DNA from: Chitinophagaceae bacterium
GTDB lineage: Bacteria; Bacteroidota; Bacteroidia; Chitinophagales; Chitinophagaceae
Length of the DNA: 64,000 bases
Direction of reading: 5' to 3'
NCBI GenBank assembly: GCA_947455215.1
Contig: CANGNA010000010.1
Location: forward strand, 19,989-83,988
The notes beneath the pieces are model-generated. The model did no database searches. It saw only the letters and a list, made by a program, of their open reading frames with translations, and was not told the DNA's origin. Shown here one piece after another: positions 1 through 10,929 of the stretch; positions within the stretch are counted from its first letter, which is position 1; every line of letters begins with the position of its first letter. The translations under genes and the position numbers were made by a program.

Positions 1-125
1 CATGTGGACGTATTCATTTTCGGACACTATTCTATATCGAATATCGGGTAAGCATAAAACTGTAAATTGCAACTACACCTCCCTTTAGGGCCGGGGTTTA
101 ATTAAGCATCCACACTCATCATACA

Positions 126-2297
126 ATGGCAACCTTCACTACAGAACGCCTCAAACAGGCACTCAAGCATTTCTTTGGTTACGACGATTTTCGCTTTAAC
201 CAGTTGCCGGTAATAGAGCACGTACTGGCCGGTAAAGATGTGATGGGCATCATGCCCACCGGCGGTGGTAAGAGCATCTGCTACCAGCTGCCGGCTATGT
301 TATTGCCCGGTATCACCATAGTGGTATCCCCCCTCATCGCCCTGATGAAAGACCAGGTCGATTCGCTTCTGGCCAACGGTATCCACGCCGCCTACCTCAA
401 CTCTACACAAACTCAGGAAGAGCAGCGCGATATCATAGCACTGGCAAGGGCCGGCAATATCAAGTTGTTGTACATCGCTCCGGAGCGCATACCTTCCAAC
501 AGCAGTTCATTTATAGATTTTCTGCGTACGCTTAACCCTTCACAGTTCGCTATCGACGAAGCACACTGTATCTCATCGTGGGGCCACGATTTCCGTCCGG
601 AGTACCTGAAGCTGGCCGTGCTGAAAAGAAACTTTCCCAACATCCCGGTCATTGCCCTCACAGCCAGTGCCGACAGGCAAACACAAAACGATATTTTGCA
701 AAAGCTGGATATCCCATCTGCAAGTGTATTCATCTCCAGCTTTAACAGGCCCAACATATATTACTACATACGCCCTAAGCAAAATACCATGGCGCGTATT
801 GCAGAGTATGTAAAAAAGCATAAGAACGATTGCGGTATCATTTATGCCCTTTCTCGTTCTTCTACAGAAGATATTGCGGCCAAGCTGCGCAATGTAGGCA
901 TCAATACAGCACATTACCATGCTGGTCTCGATCCTGCCGAGCGCGCCCGTGTCCAGGAAGCTTTCCAGAAGGATGATATCAATGTAATAGTAGCCACCAT
1001 AGCCTTCGGTATGGGTATCGATAAATCTAACGTACGTTACGTTATCCATCACGATGTCCCTAAGAACATTGAAGGGTACTACCAGGAAACAGGCCGTGCC
1101 GGCCGCGATGGATTGAAGAGCGATGCTATCCTGTTCTTCTCCCGCGGCGATATCATGAAACTGAAAGGTTTTGTAGAGATAGATGGCAACCCGGAGCAAA
1201 CAGCCGTATCGTTGAAGAAGCTGAAGATGATGGAGCAGTTCTGCGAAAGCGATACCTGCCGCCGGCAATACCTGATGAACTATTTCGGTGAGCAGTTCCC
1301 CGCATACTGTGGCTCGTGCGATTATTGCATGAGTTCACTGGAAGAACGCGACGCCACTATCGATGCGCAGAAGTTCCTGTCAGCTATTGTGCGCACCAAC
1401 GAGCGGTATGGCGTAGGGTACATCATAGACATACTGCGTGGCTCTAATAGCGAGAAGATACAACCTGCACATAAAGAACTAAAGACCTATGGCATAGGTA
1501 AAGACCTGAAGAAAGAAGAGTGGCAGTGGCTGGCACAACAACTGCTGGCTGGTGGCTTTGTGTCGCGCACAGAAGATCAGTATGCCACGCTCAAGTTGAA
1601 CGACAAAAGTCGTGCGATACTGAAGGGCGAGAGCAAGCTGATGCTGGTGATGCAGAAGGCAGAGCGCGAGGATGTGATGCAGGAAGAATCGCTGGAGTAC
1701 GACCGCGAGCTGATGAACACACTACGCTCCGTTCGCCACGACCTGGCTGAGAAGGAGAATGTACCCGCCTACAACATTGTGCCGGATAATACGCTGGTAG
1801 AGCTGGCTACTTACCTCCCTACAAGCTTCAACGAGCTAAAGGATATATCCGGCTTCGGCGATTATAAGGTGAGCAAATATGGTGGGGCTTTCCTTAAAGA
1901 GATAGACCGCGCCATCCGTACCCGCAACCTGCAGTCGCGCATGGACATGAAGATGCCGAAGAACTTTAAGAAAGGCACGGAGGCCAAACCCGCAGCAGGA
2001 GAAACACACAAGGCCACACTGGCACTGCATAAAGAAGGGTACACCATAGAAGAGATAGCAGAGAAGCGAAAACTCTCCTTATCAACAGTAGAAGGCCACA
2101 TCGCCAAGTTCGTCACTACTGGCGAGGTGGATATATTCAAGCTTGTATCGCCGTACAAGGTGGATAAGATAATGGAGCTCATCGCGGAATCGAACAATCC
2201 CAACATCGGCTTGCGCCCGCTGAAAGATCGCCTGGGCGATGACTTCAGCTTCGGCGAGATCAGGCTGGTAATGGAGTATAACAAACTGTTGAAATGA
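126..2297 (+). CDS. recQ: ATP-dependent DNA helicase RecQ
   Basis: A 723-residue 3'-5' DNA helicase acting in recombination and replication-fork repair. Walker A GIMPTGGGKS lies at residues 41-50 and the DEAH box at 144-147, followed by the RecQ-typical ISSWGHDFRPEY. Helicase C carries the GYYQETGRAGRDG segment. A four-cysteine zinc site (CESDTCRRQY, CGSCDYC) follows at about residues 370-403, then an RQC winged helix and an HRDC-like region. The C-terminal 110 residues add a helix-turn-helix (YTIEEIAEKRKLSLSTVEGH), an extension seen in Bacteroidetes RecQ. All catalytic motifs are intact. The ATG start precedes the usual N-terminal helix. The gene stands alone and is followed by repeat-rich DNA. 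Confidence 0.96.
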   Translation: MATFTTERLKQALKHFFGYDDFRFNQLPVIEHVLAGKDVMGIMPTGGGKSICYQLPAMLLPGITIVVSPLIALMKDQVDSLLANGIHAAYLNSTQTQEEQRDIIALARAGNIKLLYIAPERIPSNSSSFIDFLRTLNPSQFAIDEAHCISSWGHDFRPEYLKLAVLKRNFPNIPVIALTASADRQTQNDILQKLDIPSASVFISSFNRPNIYYYIRPKQNTMARIAEYVKKHKNDCGIIYALSRSSTEDIAAKLRNVGINTAHYHAGLDPAERARVQEAFQKDDINVIVATIAFGMGIDKSNVRYVIHHDVPKNIEGYYQETGRAGRDGLKSDAILFFSRGDIMKLKGFVEIDGNPEQTAVSLKKLKMMEQFCESDTCRRQYLMNYFGEQFPAYCGSCDYCMSSLEERDATIDAQKFLSAIVRTNERYGVGYIIDILRGSNSEKIQPAHKELKTYGIGKDLKKEEWQWLAQQLLAGGFVSRTEDQYATLKLNDKSRAILKGESKLMLVMQKAEREDVMQEESLEYDRELMNTLRSVRHDLAEKENVPAYNIVPDNTLVELATYLPTSFNELKDISGFGDYKVSKYGGAFLKEIDRAIRTRNLQSRMDMKMPKNFKKGTEAKPAAGETHKATLALHKEGYTIEEIAEKRKLSLSTVEGHIAKFVTTGEVDIFKLVSPYKVDKIMELIAESNNPNIGLRPLKDRLGDDFSFGEIRLVMEYNKLLK

Positions 2298-2342
2298 TAG
2301 TACGCGGTTATTGCTGTGCGGCATCAACACCGCATGTCATCT

Positions 2343-2374
2343 CCCTCTCCTTTGGAGAGGGCCGGGGGTGAGGC
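2343..2374. repeat. extragenic hairpin repeat, CCCTCTCC type
   Basis: A perfect 8-bp inverted repeat (CCCTCTCC, TTT loop, GGAGAGGG) is followed by GCCGGGGGTGAGG. Shorter related pieces (CCTCCCTTTAGGGCCGGGG) occur at about 80-100, upstream of recQ. This resembles a repetitive extragenic palindrome rather than a terminator, because no T-tract follows. Confidence 0.5.
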
Positions 2375-2460
2375 TAAGCCAACGTACGAAAAAACGGCAA
2401 TCACGTCCGCGCGCTATTAAAACCTCCCCTTAGGCGATGGCATTTTAGTCAAAAAGGGCC

Positions 2461-2548
2461 GGTCTGAAAGACCGAAAGATAATAGCCCGGGATGCAGTCC
2501 CGGGTGGGATTAAACAAGTAGGGTAGAGCTCTGTAAGAGCGAAAGATA
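2461..2548. repeat. composite palindromic repeat, copy 1
   Basis: Three small hairpins sit in fixed order. GGTCT-GAA-AGACC is followed by GAAAGATA. Next comes CCCGGGA with its partner TCCCGGG around a 5-nt loop. Last is GCTCT-GTA-AGAGC, again followed by GAAAGATA. The same order and spacers recur at 60706-60792. The 366-bp gap between recQ and the protease contains this element, the hairpin at 2343 and no plausible gene. Confidence 0.75.
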
Positions 2549-2663
2549 CCCAACAGAAGGCTCTTAAAGCCATAGCCCCAATTGTTAAATTACCAATGCC
2601 AATTAAACAATACTATGTCATTACATAAATTCACTATAATTTAGCAACCACATAAAAATTAAT

Positions 2664-5489
2664 ATGAATCGGATCAGTTACTTTATACGGACCTCCGTAT
2701 TATGCTCGGCGATAGCCATCGCCCTGCCTGCCATTACGCGTGCGCAGGACCTGAAAGCACCCATTCCCAAAGACCCGGATGTTGTCACCGGCAAACTGGA
2801 TAATGGGCTTACCTATTACATCCGCAACAACCACAAGCCTGCGAGTAAGGTGGAACTGCGCCTGGCAGTAAAGGCCGGCTCTATCCTGGAGACCAACGAG
2901 CAGCTGGGTCTGGCCCACTTCATGGAGCACATGAACTTCAACGGCACCAAGAACTTCCAGAAGAACGAACTGGTAAGCTACCTGCAGTCTATAGGTGTAC
3001 AGTTCGGTGCCGACCTCAATGCCTATACCGCTTTCGATCAGACAGTATATATCCTGCCTATCCCTACCGATAAGCCGGGTAACCTGGAGAAAGGTTTCCA
3101 GATCATTGAAGACTGGGCACACAATGCATTGCTTACAGACAAGGATATAGATGAAGAGCGTGGCGTAGTATTGGAAGAAAGCCGCTTGGGCAAGGGTGCT
3201 GACGATCGCATGCTGAAGAAGTACTTCCCTAAGCTGGCATCTGGTTCTCTGTACGCGCAGCGCCTGCCTATCGGTAAAGATGAGATCCTGCACAACTTCA
3301 AGTACGAGACCATCCGTAGCTTTTACCACGACTGGTATCGCCCTGATCTGCAGGCGGTAATCGTAGTAGGTGATATAGATGTGGCTACTGCTAAGAAGAT
3401 GATCCAGGATCACTTTGGTGGTGTGAAGAATCCTGCCAATGAAAAGAAGCGCAACTACATTGATGTTACTGCACGTAAAGCTCCGGAAGCGATGGTGGTT
3501 ACCGACAAGGAAGCTACTAACGCTGAGCTGACCATCATGTTCCCGTATACTAAAAAGACAGAAGACAAGACCGTAGGTGATTACCGCAATAGCCTGGTGC
3601 GTGCACTGGCTATACAGATGATCAACCGTCGCCTGTCTGAACTGACGCAGAGCGCAGAACCTCCGTTCCCATATGCTTACGCAGGTAACGACAACCTGAT
3701 CCATGGTTATGAAGGCTTCGTCATCTCCAGCGGTATCAATGGCAACGATGTGGAAACAGCTATGAACGCTGCCACCGGAGTATTGCTGAAGATAAAGCAG
3801 TTCGGCTTCAATGGCTCTGAGCTGGAAGTAGCGCGCAAGAACATGCTGAGCAGCATAGAAAAAGCATACAACGAAAAGAGTACTACCGATAGCAAGATGT
3901 ATGTGGAAGAGTATATCCGCGCCTTCCTGGATGGTGAGTCTTTCCCTGGTATCAACAACGAATTCAACTATCAGAAGAACCTGCTGCCGGGCATCACTGT
4001 AGCAGAGGTGAACGCTGCCATCAAGAAATGGACAGCAAGTCCCAACACATTCACGCTGATCACTGGCCCTGACAAAGCTGACCTGAAATTCCCTTCAGAC
4101 AAGGAATTGCTGGCCATGACCACCAAGAGCTTCAAGCAGGCAGTGAAGAAGGACGAAGAGAAGAAAGTAGCTGCAGCACTGATGACCACTAAGCCTACAG
4201 CAGGCAAAGTAGTAAGCCAGCAGGCCGAGGATGGTTTCGGTGCTACTACTTACACATTAAGCAATGGTATAAAGGTGACCATCAAGCCTACAGACTTCAA
4301 GAGCGATGAGATATTGCTGACAGGTATCAAGAAGGGTGGTTCTAATAACTATGGTGTTGCTGATAAGAACAACGTGAAGTTCGCTACAGAGATCATGGAT
4401 AACATGGGCTACGGCGCTTATGATCCTACCGAGATCGAAAAGATACTGGCTGGCAAGAAGATAGAAGCTTCTATGACCATCAGCGAAATAGATGATGAGA
4501 TCAAGTGCAGCAGCACAGTGAAGGACTTTGAGCCTATGCTGCAATTGCTATACCTGCAGATCATGCAGCCGCGTAAAGACGAAGCCCTGTTCAAGGCATA
4601 TAAAGACAAGCAGACAGCTATGCTGCAGTTCATCACCGCCAATCCTCAGGCTGCCTTTGCTGATACGATGCTGAAGGTGATGTTCAACAATAACCCGCTG
4701 GCGCGCACTGCCTTCCCTAAGAAAGAAGACCTGGCCAGCATCAACCTGGACCGTGCTATACAGATATACGCTGATGAGTTCGGTAGCGCCGATGGTTACC
4801 ATTTCTTTATGGCCGGTAACGTAAAGCCTGAGACTGCTATACCATTGCTGGAAACATACCTCGGCAGCATTCCTGCTAAGAACAAGACCGTTTCTTACAA
4901 AGACAATGGTGTACGCATGGTAAAGGGCACTAACCAACTGGCAGTACACAAAGGCAAGGAGCCTAAGAGCCTTATCCTTACCTTCTACTCAGGCGAAATG
5001 CCATATTCAGAAGACATGTCTCTGAAAACAAAGGCAGTGGCTGAGATACTGAACATAAAGGTGATAGAAGAGATGCGCGAGAAGATGGGTGCTATCTACG
5101 GTGGTGGCTTTAGCGGCAATATGTCTAAAGAGCCATATGAGCGCTACGCTATTCAGCTGGCACTGCCTTGCGGCCCTGAGAATGTAGATAAGCTGCTGGC
5201 AGCCGCTAAAGACGAGATCAAGAACCTGAAGGAAAAAGGTGCTGATGCCAAGGACGTAGACAAGGTAAAGAGCCAGTGGATCGAGAAGTACAAGACCGAT
5301 GTGAAAGAGAACAAGTTCTGGACAGAGAAGATGACCGCTAACCTCTTCTGGGGCCGCGATAAGGACAGGATACTGAACTACGAAAGCTATGTGAACAAGC
5401 TGACAGCTGCAGACATACAGGATGCTGCCAAGAAGCTGTTCACCGATAACAACGAGTTTACAGCTATACTGTACCCTGAGTCTAAATAA
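2664..5489 (+). CDS. M16 family zinc metalloprotease (pitrilysin/insulinase type)
   Basis: A 941-residue secreted or periplasmic zinc peptidase. Residues 1-27 form a signal peptide ending ITRAQ. The inverted zinc motif HxxEH is HFMEH at 85-89, and downstream acidic ligands lie in the ERGVVLEE segment (about 165-172). The length fits a protein with four M16 half-domains. The second half begins about residue 530 (TYTLSNGIKVTIKPT) and lacks HxxEH, as is usual for the inactive clam-shell half. It probably degrades peptides in the envelope. The gene is monocistronic with a strong terminator just downstream. Confidence 0.93.
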   Translation: MNRISYFIRTSVLCSAIAIALPAITRAQDLKAPIPKDPDVVTGKLDNGLTYYIRNNHKPASKVELRLAVKAGSILETNEQLGLAHFMEHMNFNGTKNFQKNELVSYLQSIGVQFGADLNAYTAFDQTVYILPIPTDKPGNLEKGFQIIEDWAHNALLTDKDIDEERGVVLEESRLGKGADDRMLKKYFPKLASGSLYAQRLPIGKDEILHNFKYETIRSFYHDWYRPDLQAVIVVGDIDVATAKKMIQDHFGGVKNPANEKKRNYIDVTARKAPEAMVVTDKEATNAELTIMFPYTKKTEDKTVGDYRNSLVRALAIQMINRRLSELTQSAEPPFPYAYAGNDNLIHGYEGFVISSGINGNDVETAMNAATGVLLKIKQFGFNGSELEVARKNMLSSIEKAYNEKSTTDSKMYVEEYIRAFLDGESFPGINNEFNYQKNLLPGITVAEVNAAIKKWTASPNTFTLITGPDKADLKFPSDKELLAMTTKSFKQAVKKDEEKKVAAALMTTKPTAGKVVSQQAEDGFGATTYTLSNGIKVTIKPTDFKSDEILLTGIKKGGSNNYGVADKNNVKFATEIMDNMGYGAYDPTEIEKILAGKKIEASMTISEIDDEIKCSSTVKDFEPMLQLLYLQIMQPRKDEALFKAYKDKQTAMLQFITANPQAAFADTMLKVMFNNNPLARTAFPKKEDLASINLDRAIQIYADEFGSADGYHFFMAGNVKPETAIPLLETYLGSIPAKNKTVSYKDNGVRMVKGTNQLAVHKGKEPKSLILTFYSGEMPYSEDMSLKTKAVAEILNIKVIEEMREKMGAIYGGGFSGNMSKEPYERYAIQLALPCGPENVDKLLAAAKDEIKNLKEKGADAKDVDKVKSQWIEKYKTDVKENKFWTEKMTANLFWGRDKDRILNYESYVNKLTAADIQDAAKKLFTDNNEFTAILYPESK

Positions 5490-5510
5490 GAACAGGAACT
5501 GCATTCAATG

Positions 5511-5541
5511 AACAAGCCGCCCGAAAGGCGGCTTGTTTGTT
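5511..5541 (+). terminator. rho-independent-like terminator of the M16 protease gene
   Basis: An 11-bp perfect stem AACAAGCCGCC/GGCGGCTTGTT with loop CGAAA is followed by TGTTTAT. It starts 21 nt after the stop codon. Confidence 0.75.
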
Positions 5542-5570
5542 TATGTAAAGTGTTGATGAAGCTGGACAAC

Positions 5571-5654
5571 TCCCCTCTTTGCATAGCCTATGCGCGCCGG
5601 CTGAAAGAGGGGACGATATTCGACCAAGCGAAGCGCGTTGTCGAATGTCGGGGG
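5571..5654. repeat. composite extragenic palindrome
   Basis: Two stems in tandem. TCCCCTCTTT (5571-5580) pairs with AAAGAGGGGA (5604-5613). GATATTCGAC (5615-5624) pairs with GTCGAATGTC (5640-5649), with one G-U. GGGGTGA follows. It lies in the gap between two convergent genes and looks like a repetitive extragenic element. Confidence 0.5.
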
Positions 5655-5736
5655 TGATTACTACGGGTTACACATGCTTTAAAACGAGCTAGGTCACGGT
5701 AGTCAATTGTGGGTCTTAGGAGTGCTGTTATGTATC

Positions 5737-6195
5737 TTATCGTGTTCCCCATTCCCACAACCCGAACTGTATCTTCTTATCTACCGGGTGGCCGCTTTGT
5801 TTCAATGCCATCATCAACTGCCCCCTGTGGTGCGACTCATGCGATATCATGTAGCCCAGGAAGGTCATAGGGTAGGGCTTCATGCCTTTTATCTTGCCTG
5901 TCTCAAGGCCTTGTGTCAGCAGCTGTTCTATGGCAGCACTGCTGGCATTTAGTGCAGCCGCAAGTGTTGCTTTGGTCAGGTTGTCCTTCTCTAATTTGTC
6001 CAATCCTTCAAGTAAGGCTGGTGCTGATGCCTTCAGCCACAGCAGCCGCACGTTGTGCATATGCGCCAGTTGCTCACCTACTGTGCGTCCTTTAGACGAG
6101 GCAGTATCATTGAGATGTTCTTCTGCTATGGCATCCAGCAAGTAAATGTTGATGCGATTATGTATCTGCCAGGTGGATATAACTTGGTCCAACAC
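5737..6195 (-). CDS. DinB-family four-helix protein
   Basis: A 152-residue protein of the DinB/YfiT-like metal-binding four-helix fold. The probable metal ligands are histidines in QLAHMHN (about 44-47) and ISHESHHRGQL (near 120-127), matching the family's three-histidine pattern. Members include thiol-dependent transferases and damage-inducible proteins, so the reaction cannot be named. The start codon is GTG. It ends 11 nt downstream of the membrane protein gene 6207-6881 on the same strand, so the two are probably co-transcribed. Confidence 0.85.
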   Translation of the reverse strand: MLDQVISTWQIHNRINIYLLDAIAEEHLNDTASSKGRTVGEQLAHMHNVRLLWLKASAPALLEGLDKLEKDNLTKATLAAALNASSAAIEQLLTQGLETGKIKGMKPYPMTFLGYMISHESHHRGQLMMALKQSGHPVDKKIQFGLWEWGTR

Positions 6196-6206
6196 GAGCT
6201 ACTCAA

Positions 6207-6881
6207 TTATTTAAGGTAGATGTATGCGCCTATCTGCACGATGATCCCTACAATATAGCCCAGCCATACATCGCCGCGCTGGTGTGCCTTCAGCAGCATA
6301 CGCGCCGTACCTATAATGCCGGCGATCACCATAGCACTAAAGAACGGTACGATCATATTCACCGGGCTGGTCATCATCAGTACTATGATGATACCCAGCA
6401 TACCACCGGCTGCAGCGGTGTGCATGCTTATCTTGGTAAAGATGTTGATGACGAACAACAGGATGATACCCCAGAAATTGCCCAGCATCAGCACTTTCAA
6501 TATGAAGGGCACCGATATCTCGGTCATGCTGTTGAACACGTGGCTTATCCAGAAGTAGAACACCATGGTCACCATCAGCGGTATGGTACGTTCCTTGGCC
6601 GTAGGCATATGATAGCTGGTAATAAAGCCCAGCGGCTTCATCAGTAATATGGCAAACAGCGGGAACATTACCGACGAGATAACAATGTTGATGAGCAGCA
6701 TGCCCTGTTGCTTCGGTGTGATACCGCTAAAGCTCACCGGCGACAACATATTCAGCACTACCGCCATTATCAGCGGCATGAACACCGGGTGGCATATATA
6801 AGATACAATGCTGGCCAGTATGCGCACCACCTTGGGTTGCTGGTCATCGGTTGTTGTTACTTGTTGTTCTGTAGTGCTCAC
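6207..6881 (-). CDS. PAP2-like integral membrane protein
   Basis: A 224-residue protein with about six hydrophobic segments after a short polar N-terminus. Degenerate acid-phosphatase (PAP2) motifs are visible. These are KERTIP (cf. KxxxxxxRP), SMHTAAAG (cf. PSGH) and R-x5-H-x3-D in ARMLLKAHQRGDVWLG, which fits motif 3 exactly. It may therefore hydrolyse a lipid-linked phosphate or pyrophosphate, but the weak first motif leaves activity uncertain. GTG start. It lies upstream of the DinB-like gene on the same strand. Confidence 0.65.
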   Translation of the reverse strand: MSTTEQQVTTTDDQQPKVVRILASIVSYICHPVFMPLIMAVVLNMLSPVSFSGITPKQQGMLLINIVISSVMFPLFAILLMKPLGFITSYHMPTAKERTIPLMVTMVFYFWISHVFNSMTEISVPFILKVLMLGNFWGIILLFVINIFTKISMHTAAAGGMLGIIIVLMMTSPVNMIVPFFSAMVIAGIIGTARMLLKAHQRGDVWLGYIVGIIVQIGAYIYLK

Positions 6882-6940
6882 TTGTTATTGCTTTAACTCT
6901 TCAATACAAAGCTATATCATTAATAGCTGTCAAATATAAT

Positions 6941-9655
<2,715 letters not shown>

Positions 9656-9668
9656 AATTTATGCGGGG

Positions 9669-9676
9669 CAAAGATA
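9669..9676 (-). promoter_or_regulatory. Bacteroidetes-type -7 element before metH
   Basis: TATCTTTG on the minus strand matches the TAnnTTTG consensus. It sits 13 nt upstream of the ATG at 9655, so any leader would be very short. Confidence 0.5.
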
Positions 9677-9776
9677 GTATATATAGCAGGCATAAGCTTT
9701 GGGAGCGGTTGGCTCATTATGATATGGCTACTATATAAGATGATAATTGTTATATTTGATAAATTTTTGTATTTCA

Positions 9777-10853
9777 ATGAGAAGGATATTTACACTTGTT
9801 TGCATTCTTACTACGATGCTGGGTGCCCAGGCCCAGATAACTATTACGTCGAGCGACATGCCTGTTTCTGGCGATACCCTGCGCTACAGTAATGCCAATA
9901 TAGTAGGGAACACCATAAACCTGGCAGATAGCGGTGCGGGCTTTGCCTGGAACTACAGCGACCTGGTGCCAATAACACAGAATGTAGATACCTATAAAAC
10001 AGCGCTGTCTGTGAACCTGGCCTACGCGTTGATCTCGTTCACTGCCTATGGTTACAAGGTGTCTGATTCGTTCCCCGGAGCCAGCTCGTTCCTTCCCGTG
10101 TCAATCAACCAGCTCTATACTTTCTTTGAGAAAAAGACCAGCCCCAGCCGCTATTCAGCAGTAGCTTTTGCCGCTAAGATAGGTGGTTTGCCTACTCCAT
10201 TCAACTATACCATAGACGATGACTGGTACTACTTTCCGCTTACCTATCACAGCGCAGATAGCTCCAGGTTCTCACTCACTATAGGGCTTTCAGGTACTGC
10301 TTCGCTGAAGCAAACCGGCTACCGCAAGACCACTGTGGATGGCTGGGGTACTATTACCACCCCTTATTACACATCGCCCGTTAACTGCATACGCGTGCGC
10401 TCGTTCATCAGGGAAATAGATTCTATTGATTTCAGCGGCTTCCCGTTCACTATACCACGCACTACAGTAGAGTATAAATGGTTGGTGAATGGTGGTCATT
10501 ACCCTGCGCTGTGGGTAACGGCCAATAAAACAGACACCGTTGACAATACAGGCGCTGAGATCATCACCAATATACGCTACCGCGATGTTGCCCGCCAGCT
10601 TAATGTAGGTGTACCCAAAGAGCCACTTCGCGGTACTGTAAAGGTATTTCCTAACCCCGCAGTAAATGGTAGAGTGACGGTTGATGTGCCTGCTGACTGG
10701 AAGACGTATAGTATCACGATCTATGACCAAACATCAAAAGCAGTAATGACGACCAACAAGGCGGAGATAGATATCAGTAACCTGCCTGCCGGCATGTATG
10801 TAGCACAAGTGATACATAATGCGGATGTGGTATATGCACAGATAGTCAGATAA
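9777..10853 (+). CDS. secreted T9SS C-terminal sorting-domain protein
   Basis: A 358-residue exported protein. The ATG at 9777 gives a clean signal peptide (MRRIFTLVC...GAQAQ). The body has no recognised catalytic motif and reads as beta-rich. The last ~80 residues form a type A sorting domain: VKVFPNPAVNGRVTVD, then SITIYDQTSKAV, ISNLPAGMYVAQV and a final basic residue. This domain sends the protein through the type IX system to the cell surface or medium, where it is usually cleaved off. Function unknown. It runs divergently from metH and converges on the amidotransferase gene. Confidence 0.82.
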   Translation: MRRIFTLVCILTTMLGAQAQITITSSDMPVSGDTLRYSNANIVGNTINLADSGAGFAWNYSDLVPITQNVDTYKTALSVNLAYALISFTAYGYKVSDSFPGASSFLPVSINQLYTFFEKKTSPSRYSAVAFAAKIGGLPTPFNYTIDDDWYYFPLTYHSADSSRFSLTIGLSGTASLKQTGYRKTTVDGWGTITTPYYTSPVNCIRVRSFIREIDSIDFSGFPFTIPRTTVEYKWLVNGGHYPALWVTANKTDTVDNTGAEIITNIRYRDVARQLNVGVPKEPLRGTVKVFPNPAVNGRVTVDVPADWKTYSITIYDQTSKAVMTTNKAEIDISNLPAGMYVAQVIHNADVVYAQIVR

Positions 10854-10873
10854 TAATTATCTCTTGCCTTAGT

Positions 10874-10909
10874 AGATGTGGCATCCCGCATGTGCGGGAT
10901 GCCACATCT
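10874..10909. terminator. bidirectional terminator hairpin, AGATGTGGCA family copy 1
   Basis: A perfect 17-bp inverted repeat with a 2-nt loop. The left arm is AGATGTGGCATCCCGCA. It lies between two convergent genes (ends 10853 and 10930). Hairpins with the same outer arm occur at 46186 and 52071, also between convergent genes. Confidence 0.7.
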
Positions 10910-10929
10910 GTATTATGTAATTGAGTGAT

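Noticed and set aside
1..51. Open frame at the left edge reading HVDVFIFGHYSISNIG then stop
   Set aside because: Sixteen codons at the window edge could be the end of an upstream gene, but no motif supports a family and chance open frames of this size are common.
573..1268. 231-codon minus-strand open frame inside recQ
   Set aside because: It is antisense to an intact helicase with conserved motifs, and its translation shows no domain, signal or plausible start signal.
2700..3704. 334-codon minus-strand open frame opposite the M16 protease
   Set aside because: Shadow of a strongly biased coding strand; no promoter or family signature.
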